Origin: Alphaproteobacteria bacterium
GTDB taxonomy: Bacteria > Pseudomonadota > Alphaproteobacteria > Rhodobacterales > Rhodobacteraceae
Reading direction: 5' to 3'
DNA: 54,855 nt
Assembly (NCBI GenBank): GCA_030429105.1
Contig: JAUIDE010000016.1
Coordinates: 1-54,855, forward strand
Numbering within the stretch: the stretch's first letter is position 1; each line of letters starts with the position of its first letter. The notes beneath the pieces were generated by a model. The model had not been told where the DNA came from. It ran no database searches and saw only the letters and a list, made by a program, of their open reading frames with translations. Below are positions 26,598 through 35,662 of the stretch, in pieces. The translations under genes were made by a program, and so were the position numbers.

Positions 26598-27620
26598 TCA
26601 GCCTGCGAAGTCCGCCAGCAATCCCTCGACTTCGGCGCGGATCGCCGCCTCGTCCGCCTTGTCGAATTCCGGGTTCCCCGCGCGGTGGCCATAATCCGAA
26701 ACGATGGGGACGAGCCGCCCGCCGGGGATCATCGCCGTCTCGATCTCGCTGTCGCGCTGCGTGAAATAGAGATCGGTGGTCGCGGGCATGACCACGCTCC
26801 GCGCCCGGATCGCGCCGAGCGCGGCGGCGAGGTCCCCGCGATAGGTTTCGTTGGCGGAGATATCCGAGCCGATCCAGGTGTCGATCATCGAGAGGAGATT
26901 CATCGGGTCCCGCCGCAGGAAATTCCCCTCCCACGCCCGCAGGAGGTAATCCTCGACGGAGGCGAAGCCCATGCCGGCCCAGAGCCTGTCCCGATAGAAG
27001 GCCTGGCTCATCGCCCAGCCCGCGTAGATGCGCGCGAAGGCGCGGAGGCCGCGGACCGGACGCGCCTCGAACCATTCCCCGTTCCAGCCGGGGTCGGCGG
27101 TGAGCGCCGCCCGCAGCCCTTCTAGAAAGAGCCGGTTGTGCGGCCTCGTGCGGGCCGAGGTGCAGGTGACGCAGAGCCGCTCCACCCTCTCGGGCCGGAG
27201 CGCGGCCCAGTGGAGCGCCTGCTGCCCGCCCATAGACCAGCCATAGGCGAGCGCGATCCGCTCCACGCCGAACCGCTCCTCCAGAAGCCGCTCCTGCGCC
27301 GCGAGATTGTCGAGATGGGAGAAGGCGGGCGCCCGGCCCATCGTAAAGGGCTCAGGCAGCGTGGACGGCGAGGTCGAGAGCCCGTTTCCGAACTGGTTCG
27401 GGATGACGATGAAGAACCGCTTCGGGTCCAGAATCCGGCCCTCGCCGATCAGCCACTCGATGTCCGCGTCATGCGCGCCGTAGGAAGTCGGATAGAGGAT
27501 GAGGTTGGATTTCGCCGCGTCCAGCGTCCCGTAGGTCCGGTAGGCGAGGCGCGCCGAGGGAAGCGTCACGCCGCAGGCGAGCGTGAAGCGGCCAAGGTCG
27601 AAGATTTCGGTTTCCGGCAT
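26598..27620 (-). CDS. Alpha/beta hydrolase of the homoserine O-acetyltransferase (MetX) family
   Basis: 340 residues. Nucleophile elbow GWSMGGQQALHWA, acid Asp in TTDLYFTQRDSE and catalytic His in DYGHRAGNPE. It shares the MetX fold and the early PTSYG and NQFGNGLS motifs, but the usual GGSMGG of true MetX is altered to GWSMGG. Hydrolase or acyltransferase activity on an unknown substrate is as likely as methionine synthesis. No SAM riboswitch was seen upstream. It is transcribed toward potD. Confidence 0.75.
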   Translation of the reverse strand: MPETEIFDLGRFTLACGVTLPSARLAYRTYGTLDAAKSNLILYPTSYGAHDADIEWLIGEGRILDPKRFFIVIPNQFGNGLSTSPSTLPEPFTMGRAPAFSHLDNLAAQERLLEERFGVERIALAYGWSMGGQQALHWAALRPERVERLCVTCTSARTRPHNRLFLEGLRAALTADPGWNGEWFEARPVRGLRAFARIYAGWAMSQAFYRDRLWAGMGFASVEDYLLRAWEGNFLRRDPMNLLSMIDTWIGSDISANETYRGDLAAALGAIRARSVVMPATTDLYFTQRDSEIETAMIPGGRLVPIVSDYGHRAGNPEFDKADEAAIRAEVEGLLADFAG

Positions 27621-27661
27621 CGGCTTCCCCCGCGTGACGCAGCGAGGCTAAGCACGCGTGC

Positions 27662-27687
27662 GCCCGGCCCGCAAGCGCGGGCCGGGC
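27662..27687. terminator. Strong GC hairpin between the MetX-like and PRC-barrel genes
   Basis: GCCCGGCCCGC pairs perfectly with GCGGGCCGGGC around a four-base loop (AAGC). It lies downstream of the PRC-barrel gene and upstream of the MetX-like gene on the same strand, so it probably ends the PRC-barrel transcript. No T-run. Confidence 0.6.
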
Positions 27688-27706
27688 GGCGTCGCCTGAG
27701 GGGCGA

Positions 27707-28195
27707 TTACTGCGTGATCGTCGTCCGCGGCGCCTCGGCCCGCTGCTCGGGGTCGAAGGCCGGGGCGGCCTCGAGCGCCGCGCGCGTCATCTCGACGACG
27801 AGGAAGGGTTCGGAATCGCCCTCCGTCATCGTCGTCAGGTCGGTGATTTCGAGCGCGACGTCCTTCTCCCCGATGCCGAGGAAGCCGCCGACGCCGATGA
27901 TCACCGCATCCACGCCGCCATCGGCGGAAAGCATGATGTCGTTGATCTCGCCGATATCGTCCCAGCGGTCGCCCGCCTCGGCCGAGCGGACATAGACGCG
28001 CTGGCCCATCAGCTCGGAGCCGAGCGCGCCGCTCATCGCGGAGGGAACGGCATCGGCCGGCATGGCCTGAACGCCCTTGTCCATCGGCGCCTCGGTCGCC
28101 GCGCGCGGGGTCGTCGTTCCGGTCGCGGTCTGCGCCCAGGCGCCGGCGCCGAGCACGGAGAGGGTGAGGGCGGTTCCAAGAAGGAGCGGTTTCAT
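27707..28195 (-). CDS. Secreted PRC-barrel domain protein
   Basis: 162 residues from the ATG at 28195. A signal peptide ends near GAWAQ. After a low-complexity Ala/Thr linker comes one PRC-barrel domain (LMGQRVYVRSAEAGDRWDDIGEINDIMLSADGGVDAVIIGVGGFLGIGEKDVAL). This layout is common among alphaproteobacterial periplasmic proteins, whose role is unclear. Upstream bases 28196-28335 hold no gene. Confidence 0.8.
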   Translation of the reverse strand: MKPLLLGTALTLSVLGAGAWAQTATGTTTPRAATEAPMDKGVQAMPADAVPSAMSGALGSELMGQRVYVRSAEAGDRWDDIGEINDIMLSADGGVDAVIIGVGGFLGIGEKDVALEITDLTTMTEGDSEPFLVVEMTRAALEAAPAFDPEQRAEAPRTTITQ

Positions 28196-28335
28196 CTGCG
28201 TATCCTTTCGCTTGTCCCGGGCCCGGGGGCGGCCCGTTTCACGGCTGGATAACGCCTTGTTCCGGCAGCGGTTCCGCGGGCCCCTCACGAAGCGTCGCGA
28301 TCGGAAACGAAGGGTGAGAGCGGCGCTGCGGCGCG

Positions 28336-28662
28336 TCACGCGCTCCGCGTCATCACGAGCACCGAGGCGACCGCGAGCGCGACTCCGGCCGCCTCCCGCA
28401 CTCCGAAACCCTCCCGGAAGACGAGCGTCCCGAGCGCCGTCATCAGAAGGATCGTGGAGGCAGAATAGAGCACCGCGGCGGCGGCGAGCGAATGGCTCCG
28501 CATCAGGAAGAACCAGCCGATGGCGGGGAGGCCGTAGAGCAGCGCGCCGGCGAGGAAGGCCGGGGTGGCGAGGCCGCCCTCACGCCCCGAGGCGAGCTTG
28601 ATGAAGTAGTCTCCGATGACGGTCGCCCCGGTGATCGCCGCGAGGATCAGCACCGTCTTCAC
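28336..28662 (-). CDS. Small four-helix DMT-superfamily membrane protein
   Basis: 108 residues if started at the GTG at 28662 (VKTVLILAAITG), which is preferred because the longer version adds a proline-rich stretch. It has four hydrophobic helices and a DYFIKLASG motif as in half-size EamA/SMR-like transporters that work as dimers. It lies 10 bp after the VPLPA-CTERM gene on the same strand. Substrate unknown. Confidence 0.65.
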   Translation of the reverse strand: MKTVLILAAITGATVIGDYFIKLASGREGGLATPAFLAGALLYGLPAIGWFFLMRSHSLAAAAVLYSASTILLMTALGTLVFREGFGVREAAGVALAVASVLVMTRSA

Positions 28663-28672
28663 CGGCGGCCCC

Positions 28673-29506
28673 TCAGGCGGCGGCCCGCCGGGCGCGCGCG
28701 GCGAGAAGCGCAAGCGCCGAGACGAGGAGAAGGGCCGGCGCCGGCAGCGGCACGGGCGCCGCCACGCCCGCCGGCGTCCCGGTCAGCTGGAAGGGAGAGG
28801 CGAGCCCCGCCACCGCGCCCGGGTCGACGAAGACCCAGCGCGCGAATTCGTTGATCGGCGCGTTCGCGATGATGCTCAGGGAATAGAAATAATCGAAAGT
28901 CTCCCCCGGCTCCAGCCGCCCGAGGTCGAGCGTCACCCGCTGAAAGGGATACTGGACGGCGCCGCCCGGGGAGGCCTGGGCGCCGTTCAGCGGGTCTCCA
29001 AACTCCTCGTAATCGGAAACGAAATCCGTCGCGGTCAGGACGCCGGTCGCGCTGAAATCCCCGAACGGGAATTCACCGGTCGCCACGTCGAGCGTCAGGG
29101 TCGAACCCGTCCCTGCGACAAGGTTCAGAAATCCCTCGACGACGATGAAGCTCGCGCTCAGATCGATTGGAAAGGCCGTATTGTTCTCATAGGTTTCGAG
29201 TTGCGTGACCCTCGTCGTCAGCGTCCCCGAGGTGAAGAGCCCGGCGTCGATGCCGAAGAAGCCGCTCGTCGCCATGCCGACGCTGGCCTCGAACCCGCCG
29301 GAACCGCCGCCGATGAAGGCGGAGAGCGCGCGGGTATAGGGGGCGTCGTCCCTGACCGTTTCGCTGTCGGCGCTCTGGGCGACCACGTTGCCCATCCGGT
29401 CCACGAAACTGGCCTCGACGCTACGGATGCCGAGATCGAGCGTGAGCGCGGCGGCCTCCGCGGCGGGGAGGAGAAGGAGGGCGAGGGCGGCGAGGGGGCG
29501 TTTCAT
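28673..29506 (-). CDS. VPLPA-CTERM sorting-domain surface protein
   Basis: 277 residues from the ATG at 29506, chosen because AGGAG lies seven bases ahead; an upstream ATG at 29557 has no such site. Signal peptide ends near AEAAA. The body is rich in Thr, Ser, Gly and beta-strands with an N-x-T-type composition. The C terminus is VPLPAPALLLVSALALLAARARR: the VPLPA motif, a membrane helix and a basic tail, i.e. the signal handled by exosortase-like enzymes in Rhodobacterales. No exosortase is encoded nearby. Confidence 0.8.
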   Translation of the reverse strand: MKRPLAALALLLLPAAEAAALTLDLGIRSVEASFVDRMGNVVAQSADSETVRDDAPYTRALSAFIGGGSGGFEASVGMATSGFFGIDAGLFTSGTLTTRVTQLETYENNTAFPIDLSASFIVVEGFLNLVAGTGSTLTLDVATGEFPFGDFSATGVLTATDFVSDYEEFGDPLNGAQASPGGAVQYPFQRVTLDLGRLEPGETFDYFYSLSIIANAPINEFARWVFVDPGAVAGLASPFQLTGTPAGVAAPVPLPAPALLLVSALALLAARARRAAA

Positions 29507-29532
29507 TCCGTGGCTCCTGCGATTGTTCGACC

Positions 29533-30573
29533 TTAAGTCGAACCTCGCCGCCCCCACCCAGCTCCGCTATCCGCCCCCGGCGCCGCTTGTCCGGTTTCGG
29601 CGGAAAAGCGGCGCCGCCCGCGGGCCAGCGTCTCCGAGGGCGCCTCCCCGAAGGCTTCGAGATAGGCGCCGGAGAAGCGGCCGAGATGGAGGAAGCCGAA
29701 GCGGAAGGCCGCATCCGTCACGCTCGCCGCCTCCCCCCGTTCCAGCGAAGCCCGCGCGGCGCGGAGCCGGGCGAGGCGCAGATAGGCCATCGGCGAAAGC
29801 CCCGTCGCATCCCGGAAATGGGCGCTGAGCGCCCTTCCCGAGACGCCCGCCTCTGCGACGATGCAGTCGAGCCGGAGCGGCTGGTCGAGATTCGCTTCGA
29901 TGAAGTCGATGGCCCGCTTCACGTCCCGCGTCGCAGGCGCGCGCGCCCGCCGCTCGAAGAGCGCCGCATGGGAATGATCGTGATGGAGGAGAAGGGTGTT
30001 GAGCACCGTCTCCACGAAATTCGCCGCCCGGAGCGGGTCGGCGAAGACGTCCCGCCCGCCGTCCTGCGCTTCGGCGACGAGGAGCATCGCATCCCGCACG
30101 ATCCGTCCGGCGCCGGAGCCGAAGTCGAGCCTCGGAGCGAAGACGACATCGCCCGTCACCGGCGCGCCCGTCAGCGCGGAGAGGCGTCGGCGCACCGTCT
30201 CCCGCGCGATGGAGAGCGCCAGCCTGCGGGACCGCGCTCCGCAGCGCATGACCTGCGCCGCGCCGGGGGAGGCGACCATGGTGCGCGCGGCCGAACAGGC
30301 TTCGAGCCCGTCTTCCCCGGTAGCCGCCATCTCGCCCTCCAGCGGCAGCGAGAGGCTGTAATCCCCCCGCTCCGCCGGCGCTCCGATCTCGACACTGGCG
30401 CCGTAGCGGATGTAGCTGAGATACATTCCCGGAGCGTAGATCGTGTTGAAGAGGGCGTAGGCGCCATGCGGCTCGCGCGAGTCCCTCGCCTGAAGCATCA
30501 GGCTCTTCGTCGCGAGATAGTCCCGCGCCTCGTCCGCGCAGCGCGCGGTGAAAATCCGTTCCCGATCCATCAT
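29533..30573 (-). CDS. AraC family transcriptional regulator
   Basis: 346 residues. The N-terminal ~200 residues look like the AraC-binding-like (type 2) domain. The C-terminal ~100 residues contain the double helix-turn-helix (RLDCIVAEAGVSGRALSAHFRDATGLSPMAYLRLARL and the second HTH VTDAAFRFGFLHLGRFSGAYLEAFGE). Two adjacent ATGs (30573, 30570) are possible starts. It ends 26 bp before the VPLPA-CTERM gene and may control it. Confidence 0.85.
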   Translation of the reverse strand: MMDRERIFTARCADEARDYLATKSLMLQARDSREPHGAYALFNTIYAPGMYLSYIRYGASVEIGAPAERGDYSLSLPLEGEMAATGEDGLEACSAARTMVASPGAAQVMRCGARSRRLALSIARETVRRRLSALTGAPVTGDVVFAPRLDFGSGAGRIVRDAMLLVAEAQDGGRDVFADPLRAANFVETVLNTLLLHHDHSHAALFERRARAPATRDVKRAIDFIEANLDQPLRLDCIVAEAGVSGRALSAHFRDATGLSPMAYLRLARLRAARASLERGEAASVTDAAFRFGFLHLGRFSGAYLEAFGEAPSETLARGRRRFSAETGQAAPGADSGAGWGRRGST

Positions 30574-30688
30574 GGCGCGACGCTCCGGCCAAAAACGCGA
30601 CAACGAGGCGAGCGTGAGCGCGCGCCGCCGGTCGATCAAGCGTTTTCAGGCGCGACTTGTGCGATTTCGCACCGAATTCACCGGGCGG

Positions 30689-31696
30689 TCACGCCGCGCG
30701 CCGCCCCTCCGCGTCGAAGGCGTGAAGCGAGGCGCGCTCCGCCGTCAGCGCCACCGCCTCGCCCGGCGCATGGCGCGCATGGGCGGCGACGCGGGCGATG
30801 ACGGGGGCCTCGGCGCCCTTCACCGCGACATGGGCGAACCGGTCCGCGCCGAGGTCCTCCACCAGCTTCACGACGCCGTCGAGCCGCACCTCCCCCGCGC
30901 CGCCGACCGTCAGCGCCTCGGGCCGCACGCCGACATGCGGGGCGGCGGCGCCGATCAGCGCGCCGGGGAGGAAGTTCATCGGCGGCGCGCCGATGAATTC
31001 GGCGACGAAACGGGTGGCGGGCCGGTCATAGATCTCCCGCGGGGCGCCGATCTGCTCGATCCGCCCGGCGTTCATCACAACGATCCGGTCCGCGAGGCTC
31101 ATCGCCTCCACCTGGTCGTGCGTGACATAGATGAAGGTGGCGCGGAGCCGCTGGTGCAGCTCCTTCAGCTCCGCCCGCATGTGGCCGCGCAGCTTCGCGT
31201 CGAGGTTGGAGAGCGGCTCGTCGAGCAGGAACGCCTTCGGCTCCCGCACCAGCGCCCGGCCCATGGCGACGCGCTGGCGCTGCCCGCCGGAAAGCTGCCG
31301 CGGCTTCCGGTCGAGATAATCGCCGAGCTGGAGGATCTTCGCCGCCTCCGCGATCCGCGCCTCGATCTCCGCCTTCGGGGTGCGCATGTTGCGGAGGCCG
31401 TAGCTCATGTTCTCCCGCACCGTCATGTGCGGATAGAGCGCGTAGTTCTGGAACACCATCGCGATGTCCCGCTCCCCCGGCTCCTTGCGGTTCACCACGT
31501 CTCCGCCAATAAGGATTTCCCCGCCCGTGATCTCCTCCAGCCCCGCGACCATGCGGAGAAGCGTGGACTTGCCGCAGCCAGAGGGGCCGACGAGAACGAC
31601 GAACTCCCCGTCCGCCACCTCGATATCGGCGCCGTGGATCGCCGTCACGCCGCCGGGATAGACCTTCTTCACGCCCCGGAGGGAGAGACCCGCCAT
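30689..31696 (-). CDS. ugpC: sn-Glycerol-3-phosphate ABC transporter ATP-binding protein
   Basis: 335 residues. Walker A GPSGCGKS at about 37-44, signature [13 protein letters not shown], Walker [15 protein letters not shown]-loop [10 protein letters not shown], then a TOBE-containing C-terminal domain. It is the last gene of ugpB-A-E-C, one base after ugpE. Confidence 0.88.
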   Translation of the reverse strand: MAGLSLRGVKKVYPGGVTAIHGADIEVADGEFVVLVGPSGCGKSTLLRMVAGLEEITGGEILIGGDVVNRKEPGERDIAMVFQNYALYPHMTVRENMSYGLRNMRTPKAEIEARIAEAAKILQLGDYLDRKPRQLSGGQRQRVAMGRALVREPKAFLLDEPLSNLDAKLRGHMRAELKELHQRLRATFIYVTHDQVEAMSLADRIVVMNAGRIEQIGAPREIYDRPATRFVAEFIGAPPMNFLPGALIGAAAPHVGVRPEALTVGGAGEVRLDGVVKLVEDLGADRFAHVAVKGAEAPVIARVAAHARHAPGEAVALTAERASLHAFDAEGRRAA

Positions 31697-31697
31697 G

Positions 31698-32546
31698 CTA
31701 TTTCTCCTGCTCCACCAACCCCTTGACGAAGAGCTTCTGCATCGAGAGCACCACGAGCACCGGCGGGATCATGGCGAGCACGGCCGTCCCCATGATGTAG
31801 TGCCAGACGGGCAGCGCCTCGCCCGAATTGGTCATCCGCTGGATGCCCATGACGATGGTGTAATACCGCTCCTCCGTCGTCACCAGCAGCGGCCAGAGAT
31901 ACTGGTTCCAGCCGAAGATGAAGAGGATGATGAAGAGCGCGGCGATGTTCGTGCGGCTGAGCGGCACGAGGATGTCCATGAAGAAGCGCATCGGCCCCGC
32001 CCGGTCGATCCGCGCCGCCTCCACCAGCTCGTCCGGGATGGTGAGGAAGAACTGCCGGAAGAGGAAGGTCGCGGTCGCCGAGGCGACGAGCGGCAGGGAG
32101 AGGCCGGTATAGGAATTCAGCATGTCGAGCCGGACGATCACGTCATAGGTCGGCAGGATGCGCACCTCGACGGGCAGCATCAGCGTGATGAAGATCATCC
32201 AGAAGAAGCCCATCCGGAACGGGAACCGGAAATAGACGATGGCGTAGGCCGCGATGATCGAAACCGCGATCTTCCCCACCGCGATCAGCAGCGCCATGAT
32301 CAGGCTGTTGAGCATCATCATGCCGACCGGCACGCCCCCCGCCTCCGGCAATCCGCCGGCGAGAAGCTGGGAATAGTTCTCCCACCCCCGATCCCCGAAC
32401 CAGAGCGGGATCGGCGAGCGCGAGAGCGCCTCCGGCCCGTGGGTGGAGGCGACGAGCGCCATCCAGACCGGGAAGCAGAGGAAGAAGACGCCGAGCAGGA
32501 GCCCGGCATGGGTGATGACGTTCAGCCAGGGCCGGTTCTCGATCAT
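31698..32546 (-). CDS. ugpE: sn-Glycerol-3-phosphate ABC transporter permease
   Basis: 282 residues, six membrane spans, EAA loop [41 protein letters not shown] is a UgpE/MalG-type signature. Its start overlaps the ugpA stop by one base (TGATG). Confidence 0.9.
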   Translation of the reverse strand: MIENRPWLNVITHAGLLLGVFFLCFPVWMALVASTHGPEALSRSPIPLWFGDRGWENYSQLLAGGLPEAGGVPVGMMMLNSLIMALLIAVGKIAVSIIAAYAIVYFRFPFRMGFFWMIFITLMLPVEVRILPTYDVIVRLDMLNSYTGLSLPLVASATATFLFRQFFLTIPDELVEAARIDRAGPMRFFMDILVPLSRTNIAALFIILFIFGWNQYLWPLLVTTEERYYTIVMGIQRMTNSGEALPVWHYIMGTAVLAMIPPVLVVLSMQKLFVKGLVEQEK

Positions 32547-33427
32547 CAGTAGTTCACCCGCCGCTCGACATAGCGGAACTGCACCACCGTCATCGCCGCG
32601 ACCATGAGCATCAGGATCACCGACTGCGCGGCCGAGCCGCCGTAATCCTGCCCGACGAAGCCGGTGTTGTAGACCTTGTAGACGAGGATCGAGGTCGCGT
32701 TCGCGGGCCCGCCGTTCGTCGTCGCGTGGATCAGCGAGAACGTGTCGAAGAAGGCGTAGACGAGGTTGACGACAAGGAGGAAGAACGTCGTCGGCGAGAG
32801 AAGCGGGAAGACGATGGACCAGAACCGCCGCACCGGCCCCGCCCGGTCGATCGCCGCCGCCTCGATCAGGCTCTTCGGGATGGACTGCAACCCGGCGAGG
32901 AAGAAGAGGAAGTTGTAGCTGATCTGCTTCCACGCGGCGGCGACCGTCACCATCAGGAGCGCCTGATCGCCGTTGACGTAGTGGTTCCACTCATAGCCCA
33001 GCCCTTCGAGCCAGTAGGCGAAGATGCCGAGCGAAGGGTTCATCATGAAATGCCAGAGCACCCCCGCCACCGCCGGCGCCACCGCATAGGGCCAGATGAT
33101 CGAGGTCTGATAGGCGAGCGCGGAGCGGATCACCCGGTTCGCGGCGACCGCGAGCGCGAGGGAGATCGACATGGAGAGCGCGGTGACGCCGAGGCCGAAG
33201 ACGATGGTGGTGGAGAAGGACGCCATGTAGGTCGCGTCCGCGAAGAGCGCGCGGAAATTCTCGAGCCCGACCCATTCGCGGGAAAACCCGAACGCGTCCT
33301 CGATGTAGAAGGAGGTCTCAAGCGCCTGATAGGCCGGCCAGATGAAGAAGATCAGCGTCACGACGATCTGCGGCGCGACGAGGGCGTAGGGCAGCCAGCG
33401 ATGGCGGAAGGTGACGCGTTTCTGCAT
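32546..33427 (-). CDS. ugpA: sn-Glycerol-3-phosphate ABC transporter permease
   Basis: 293 residues, six membrane spans. The N-terminal [24 protein letters not shown] is typical of UgpA, and the EAA loop [25 protein letters not shown] is intact. It is separated from ugpB by 102 bp containing two strong hairpins, which may lower permease expression relative to the binding protein. Confidence 0.9.
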   Translation of the reverse strand: MQKRVTFRHRWLPYALVAPQIVVTLIFFIWPAYQALETSFYIEDAFGFSREWVGLENFRALFADATYMASFSTTIVFGLGVTALSMSISLALAVAANRVIRSALAYQTSIIWPYAVAPAVAGVLWHFMMNPSLGIFAYWLEGLGYEWNHYVNGDQALLMVTVAAAWKQISYNFLFFLAGLQSIPKSLIEAAAIDRAGPVRRFWSIVFPLLSPTTFFLLVVNLVYAFFDTFSLIHATTNGGPANATSILVYKVYNTGFVGQDYGGSAAQSVILMLMVAAMTVVQFRYVERRVNY

Positions 33428-33445
33428 GGGGGCCTGCGGTGGCTC

Positions 33446-33517
33446 GGCCCCGGCCTTGAGCCGGGGCCCCGAGGAACAGCGCGCCGCTCCGCGGGGCCCC
33501 GGATCGCGTCCGGGGCC
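33446..33517. repeat. Pair of 23-bp palindromes between ugpB and ugpA
   Basis: 33446-33468 has 9-bp arms around loop CTTGA; 33495-33517 has 9-bp arms around loop TCGCG. Both belong to the family seen after gloB (266-288), with paired changes in the arms. Placed after the binding-protein gene, they could stabilise the ugpB end of the message or cause partial termination, as REP elements do in other transporter operons. Confidence 0.65.
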
Positions 33518-33529
33518 GGGCTCTTGCTC

Positions 33530-34840
33530 TTACGAGCCGTTCGCCTGCTGGAAGCGGCGCAGAAGCTCGTTGCCGCGGGCGACCGCGTCGTCCATCGCCG
33601 TCTTCGCGTCCTTCTGGCCGGCCCAGACGGCCTCCAGCTCCTCGTTGATCACGTCGCGGACCTGCACGAAGTTGCCGAAACGAACGCCCTTGGAGTTCGG
33701 CGTAGGCGTGTTGAGCGAAAGCTGCTTGATCGCCGTCTCCGTGCCCGGGTTGGCGTCGAAGAAGCCGCGGCTCTTCGAGAGCTCGTAGGCCGCCGTGGTG
33801 ACGGGGACATAGCCGGTCTGCTCCGCCCAGTCCGCCTGCTGCTCCGCCGAGGAGATGAACTTGAAGAACTCGGCGACGCCCTTGTAGCTCTCCGAGTCAT
33901 GGCCGTTCAGCACCCAGAGGGTGGCGCCGCCGATGATGGAGTTCTGCGGGGCGGACTTCACCTTCGTGTCGAGCGGCAGCATCGCCTGCCCGAACTCGAA
34001 CTCGGTGATGTCCTTCTTGAACCCGCCGTAATAGGCGGAGGAGTTGATCCAGAGGATCGACTCGCCGTTCACGAACATGCCGCGGCTGTCGCCCCGGCGC
34101 CCGCCATACTGGAAGAGCCCTTCCTTGCCGGCGTCGGCGATGGACTGGATGTGGTTGACGACATGCTCGTTGTTGAAGGTGAACTCGGTCTCGACGCCGC
34201 CGAAGCCGTTCTCCAGCGTGCCCATCGGGATGTCATGCCAAGCGGAGTAGTTCTCGATCTGCGTCCAGGACTGCCAGCCGAAGGAGACCGGGGCCTTCAC
34301 GCCCGCCGCCTTCGCCTTGCGCGCCACGTCCCAGACCTCGTCCCAGGTCGTCGGCACGGCGACGCCGAGCTCGTCGAGCTTCGTCTTGTTGTACCACATG
34401 ACGGGGGAGGAGGAGTTGAACGGCATGGAGAGGAGACGGTTCTCCGTGTCCGTGTAGTAGGCGGCGACGGCGGGGATCAGGCCGCTCTGGTCGAACTCGA
34501 CGCCCGCATCGGCCATCAGCTTGTAGACCGGATAGACGGCGCCCTTCTCCTCGGCGGCCATCATCGTGGCCGTGCCGACCTCGAAGACCTGCACGATGTG
34601 CGGATGCGCTTTGGAGCGGAACCCGGCGATGGCGGAGGTCATCGTCTCCGTATAGTCGCCCTTGTAGATCGCGTTGACCTGATATTCGGACTGGCTGGCG
34701 TTGAAATCCGCCGCGAACTTGTCGGTCAGCTCGCCGAGCTGGCCGCCCATCGCGTGCCAGAAGTTGATCTCCTTCGGGGCGGCCTGGGCCGCGCCGGCGA
34801 GCGCGAGCGCGGCGACGGCGCCTATCAGCAGGTTTTTCAT
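33530..34840 (-). CDS. ugpB: sn-Glycerol-3-phosphate-binding periplasmic protein
   Basis: 436 residues. Sec signal peptide MKNLLIGAVAALALAGAAQA. The mature protein opens with INFWHAMGGQLGELTDK, the classic UgpB motif, followed by VQVFEVGTATMM, SFGWQSWTQIENYSAWHD and QNSIIGGATLWVL, regions typical of this binding protein. First gene of the operon, 94 bp downstream of a Pho-box-like element. Confidence 0.93.
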   Translation of the reverse strand: MKNLLIGAVAALALAGAAQAAPKEINFWHAMGGQLGELTDKFAADFNASQSEYQVNAIYKGDYTETMTSAIAGFRSKAHPHIVQVFEVGTATMMAAEEKGAVYPVYKLMADAGVEFDQSGLIPAVAAYYTDTENRLLSMPFNSSSPVMWYNKTKLDELGVAVPTTWDEVWDVARKAKAAGVKAPVSFGWQSWTQIENYSAWHDIPMGTLENGFGGVETEFTFNNEHVVNHIQSIADAGKEGLFQYGGRRGDSRGMFVNGESILWINSSAYYGGFKKDITEFEFGQAMLPLDTKVKSAPQNSIIGGATLWVLNGHDSESYKGVAEFFKFISSAEQQADWAEQTGYVPVTTAAYELSKSRGFFDANPGTETAIKQLSLNTPTPNSKGVRFGNFVQVRDVINEELEAVWAGQKDAKTAMDDAVARGNELLRRFQQANGS

Positions 34841-34933
34841 GGGGGCTCCCTTTGTCGAACCAGTGGAGCCGGGCGAGGTTCGCCCGGATCGCGGGTTGTT
34901 ATGCGCGGCCCTTGGCGGGCTCGTTACGCTTAT

Positions 34934-34951
34934 ATGTCAGTTTTGTGACAA
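34934..34951 (-). promoter_or_regulatory. Pho box upstream of ugpB
   Basis: Read on the minus strand the site is TTGTCAC-AAAA-CTGACAT: two 7-mers, each one mismatch from the PhoB consensus forms CTGTCAC and CTGTCAT, separated by the required four bases. It lies 94 bp before the ugpB ATG in an otherwise gene-free 132-bp interval. ugp operons are classical PhoB targets, so the match fits the function. Confidence 0.75.
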
Positions 34952-34972
34952 CTCGCGGATGCGCGCAAGCCG

Positions 34973-35662
34973 TTAAAGACCCGCGGGCGGAGAGAGCCTC
35001 CCCGGCGCGACCGGAACATGGAGCGGCGCGCCGGTGAGCGCGCGGAGCGTCTCAACGTCTACCCCCCCCACCATCTCCCGCAGCACGAAGCCCTCCGCCG
35101 TCACGTCCACCACGGCGAGGTCGGTGAAGACGCGCTTCACGACGCCCGCGCCGGTCAGCGGCATGTCGCAGCGCTGCACCAGCTTCGGTCGGCCCGCCTT
35201 GTCCGTATGCGTCGTCAGGGCCCAAACGGCCTTCGCCCCCGCCGCGAGGTCCATGGCCCCGCCCACGCCCGGCACCCGCGCCGCTCCGGTGGACCAGTTG
35301 GCGAGGTCGCCGTTCGCCGCCACCTCGAAGGCGCCGAGAATCGCGAGGTCGAGATGCCCGCCGGTGATCATCGCGAAACTGTCCGCATGATGCACGATGG
35401 CTGCGCCGGGCAGCAGCGTCACCGGGTCCTTCGAGGCGTTGATGAGGTCGAAATCCTCCGCGCCCTGCGCCGGGCGCGGCCCGACGCCGAGGATGCCGTT
35501 CTCGGACTGGAAGGTCACCTCCCGCCCGGCGGGCACATGGTTGGCGCAGGCCACCGGCATGCCGATGCCGAGATTGACATAGGCCCCTTCGGGAATGTCC
35601 TGCGCCGCGCGCCAGGCGATCTGTCCGCGGGTCAGGCGGAACGAGGACAGGTTCTCGGTCAT
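34973..35662 (-). CDS. 3-Oxoacid CoA-transferase subunit B
   Basis: 229 residues. The catalytic glutamate lies in the SENGILGVG motif about residue 50; GGAMDLAAGAK and the VTAEGF(V)LREM segment are typical of the beta subunit of family I CoA transferases. It works with the A subunit encoded upstream (ATGA overlap). Members activate 3-oxoadipate, acetoacetate or related acids with succinyl-CoA; the acceptor here is undetermined. Confidence 0.88.
   Translation of the reverse strand: MTENLSSFRLTRGQIAWRAAQDIPEGAYVNLGIGMPVACANHVPAGREVTFQSENGILGVGPRPAQGAEDFDLINASKDPVTLLPGAAIVHHADSFAMITGGHLDLAILGAFEVAANGDLANWSTGAARVPGVGGAMDLAAGAKAVWALTTHTDKAGRPKLVQRCDMPLTGAGVVKRVFTDLAVVDVTAEGFVLREMVGGVDVETLRALTGAPLHVPVAPGRLSPPAGL

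Noticed and set aside
26598-27620. Genuine methionine-pathway homoserine acetyltransferase
   Set aside because: The nucleophile motif is GWSMGG rather than GGSMGG and there is no methionine-gene context; only the family is asserted.
27621-27706. SAM riboswitch upstream of the MetX-like gene
   Set aside because: Only a simple strong hairpin is present; no conserved riboswitch core was recognised.
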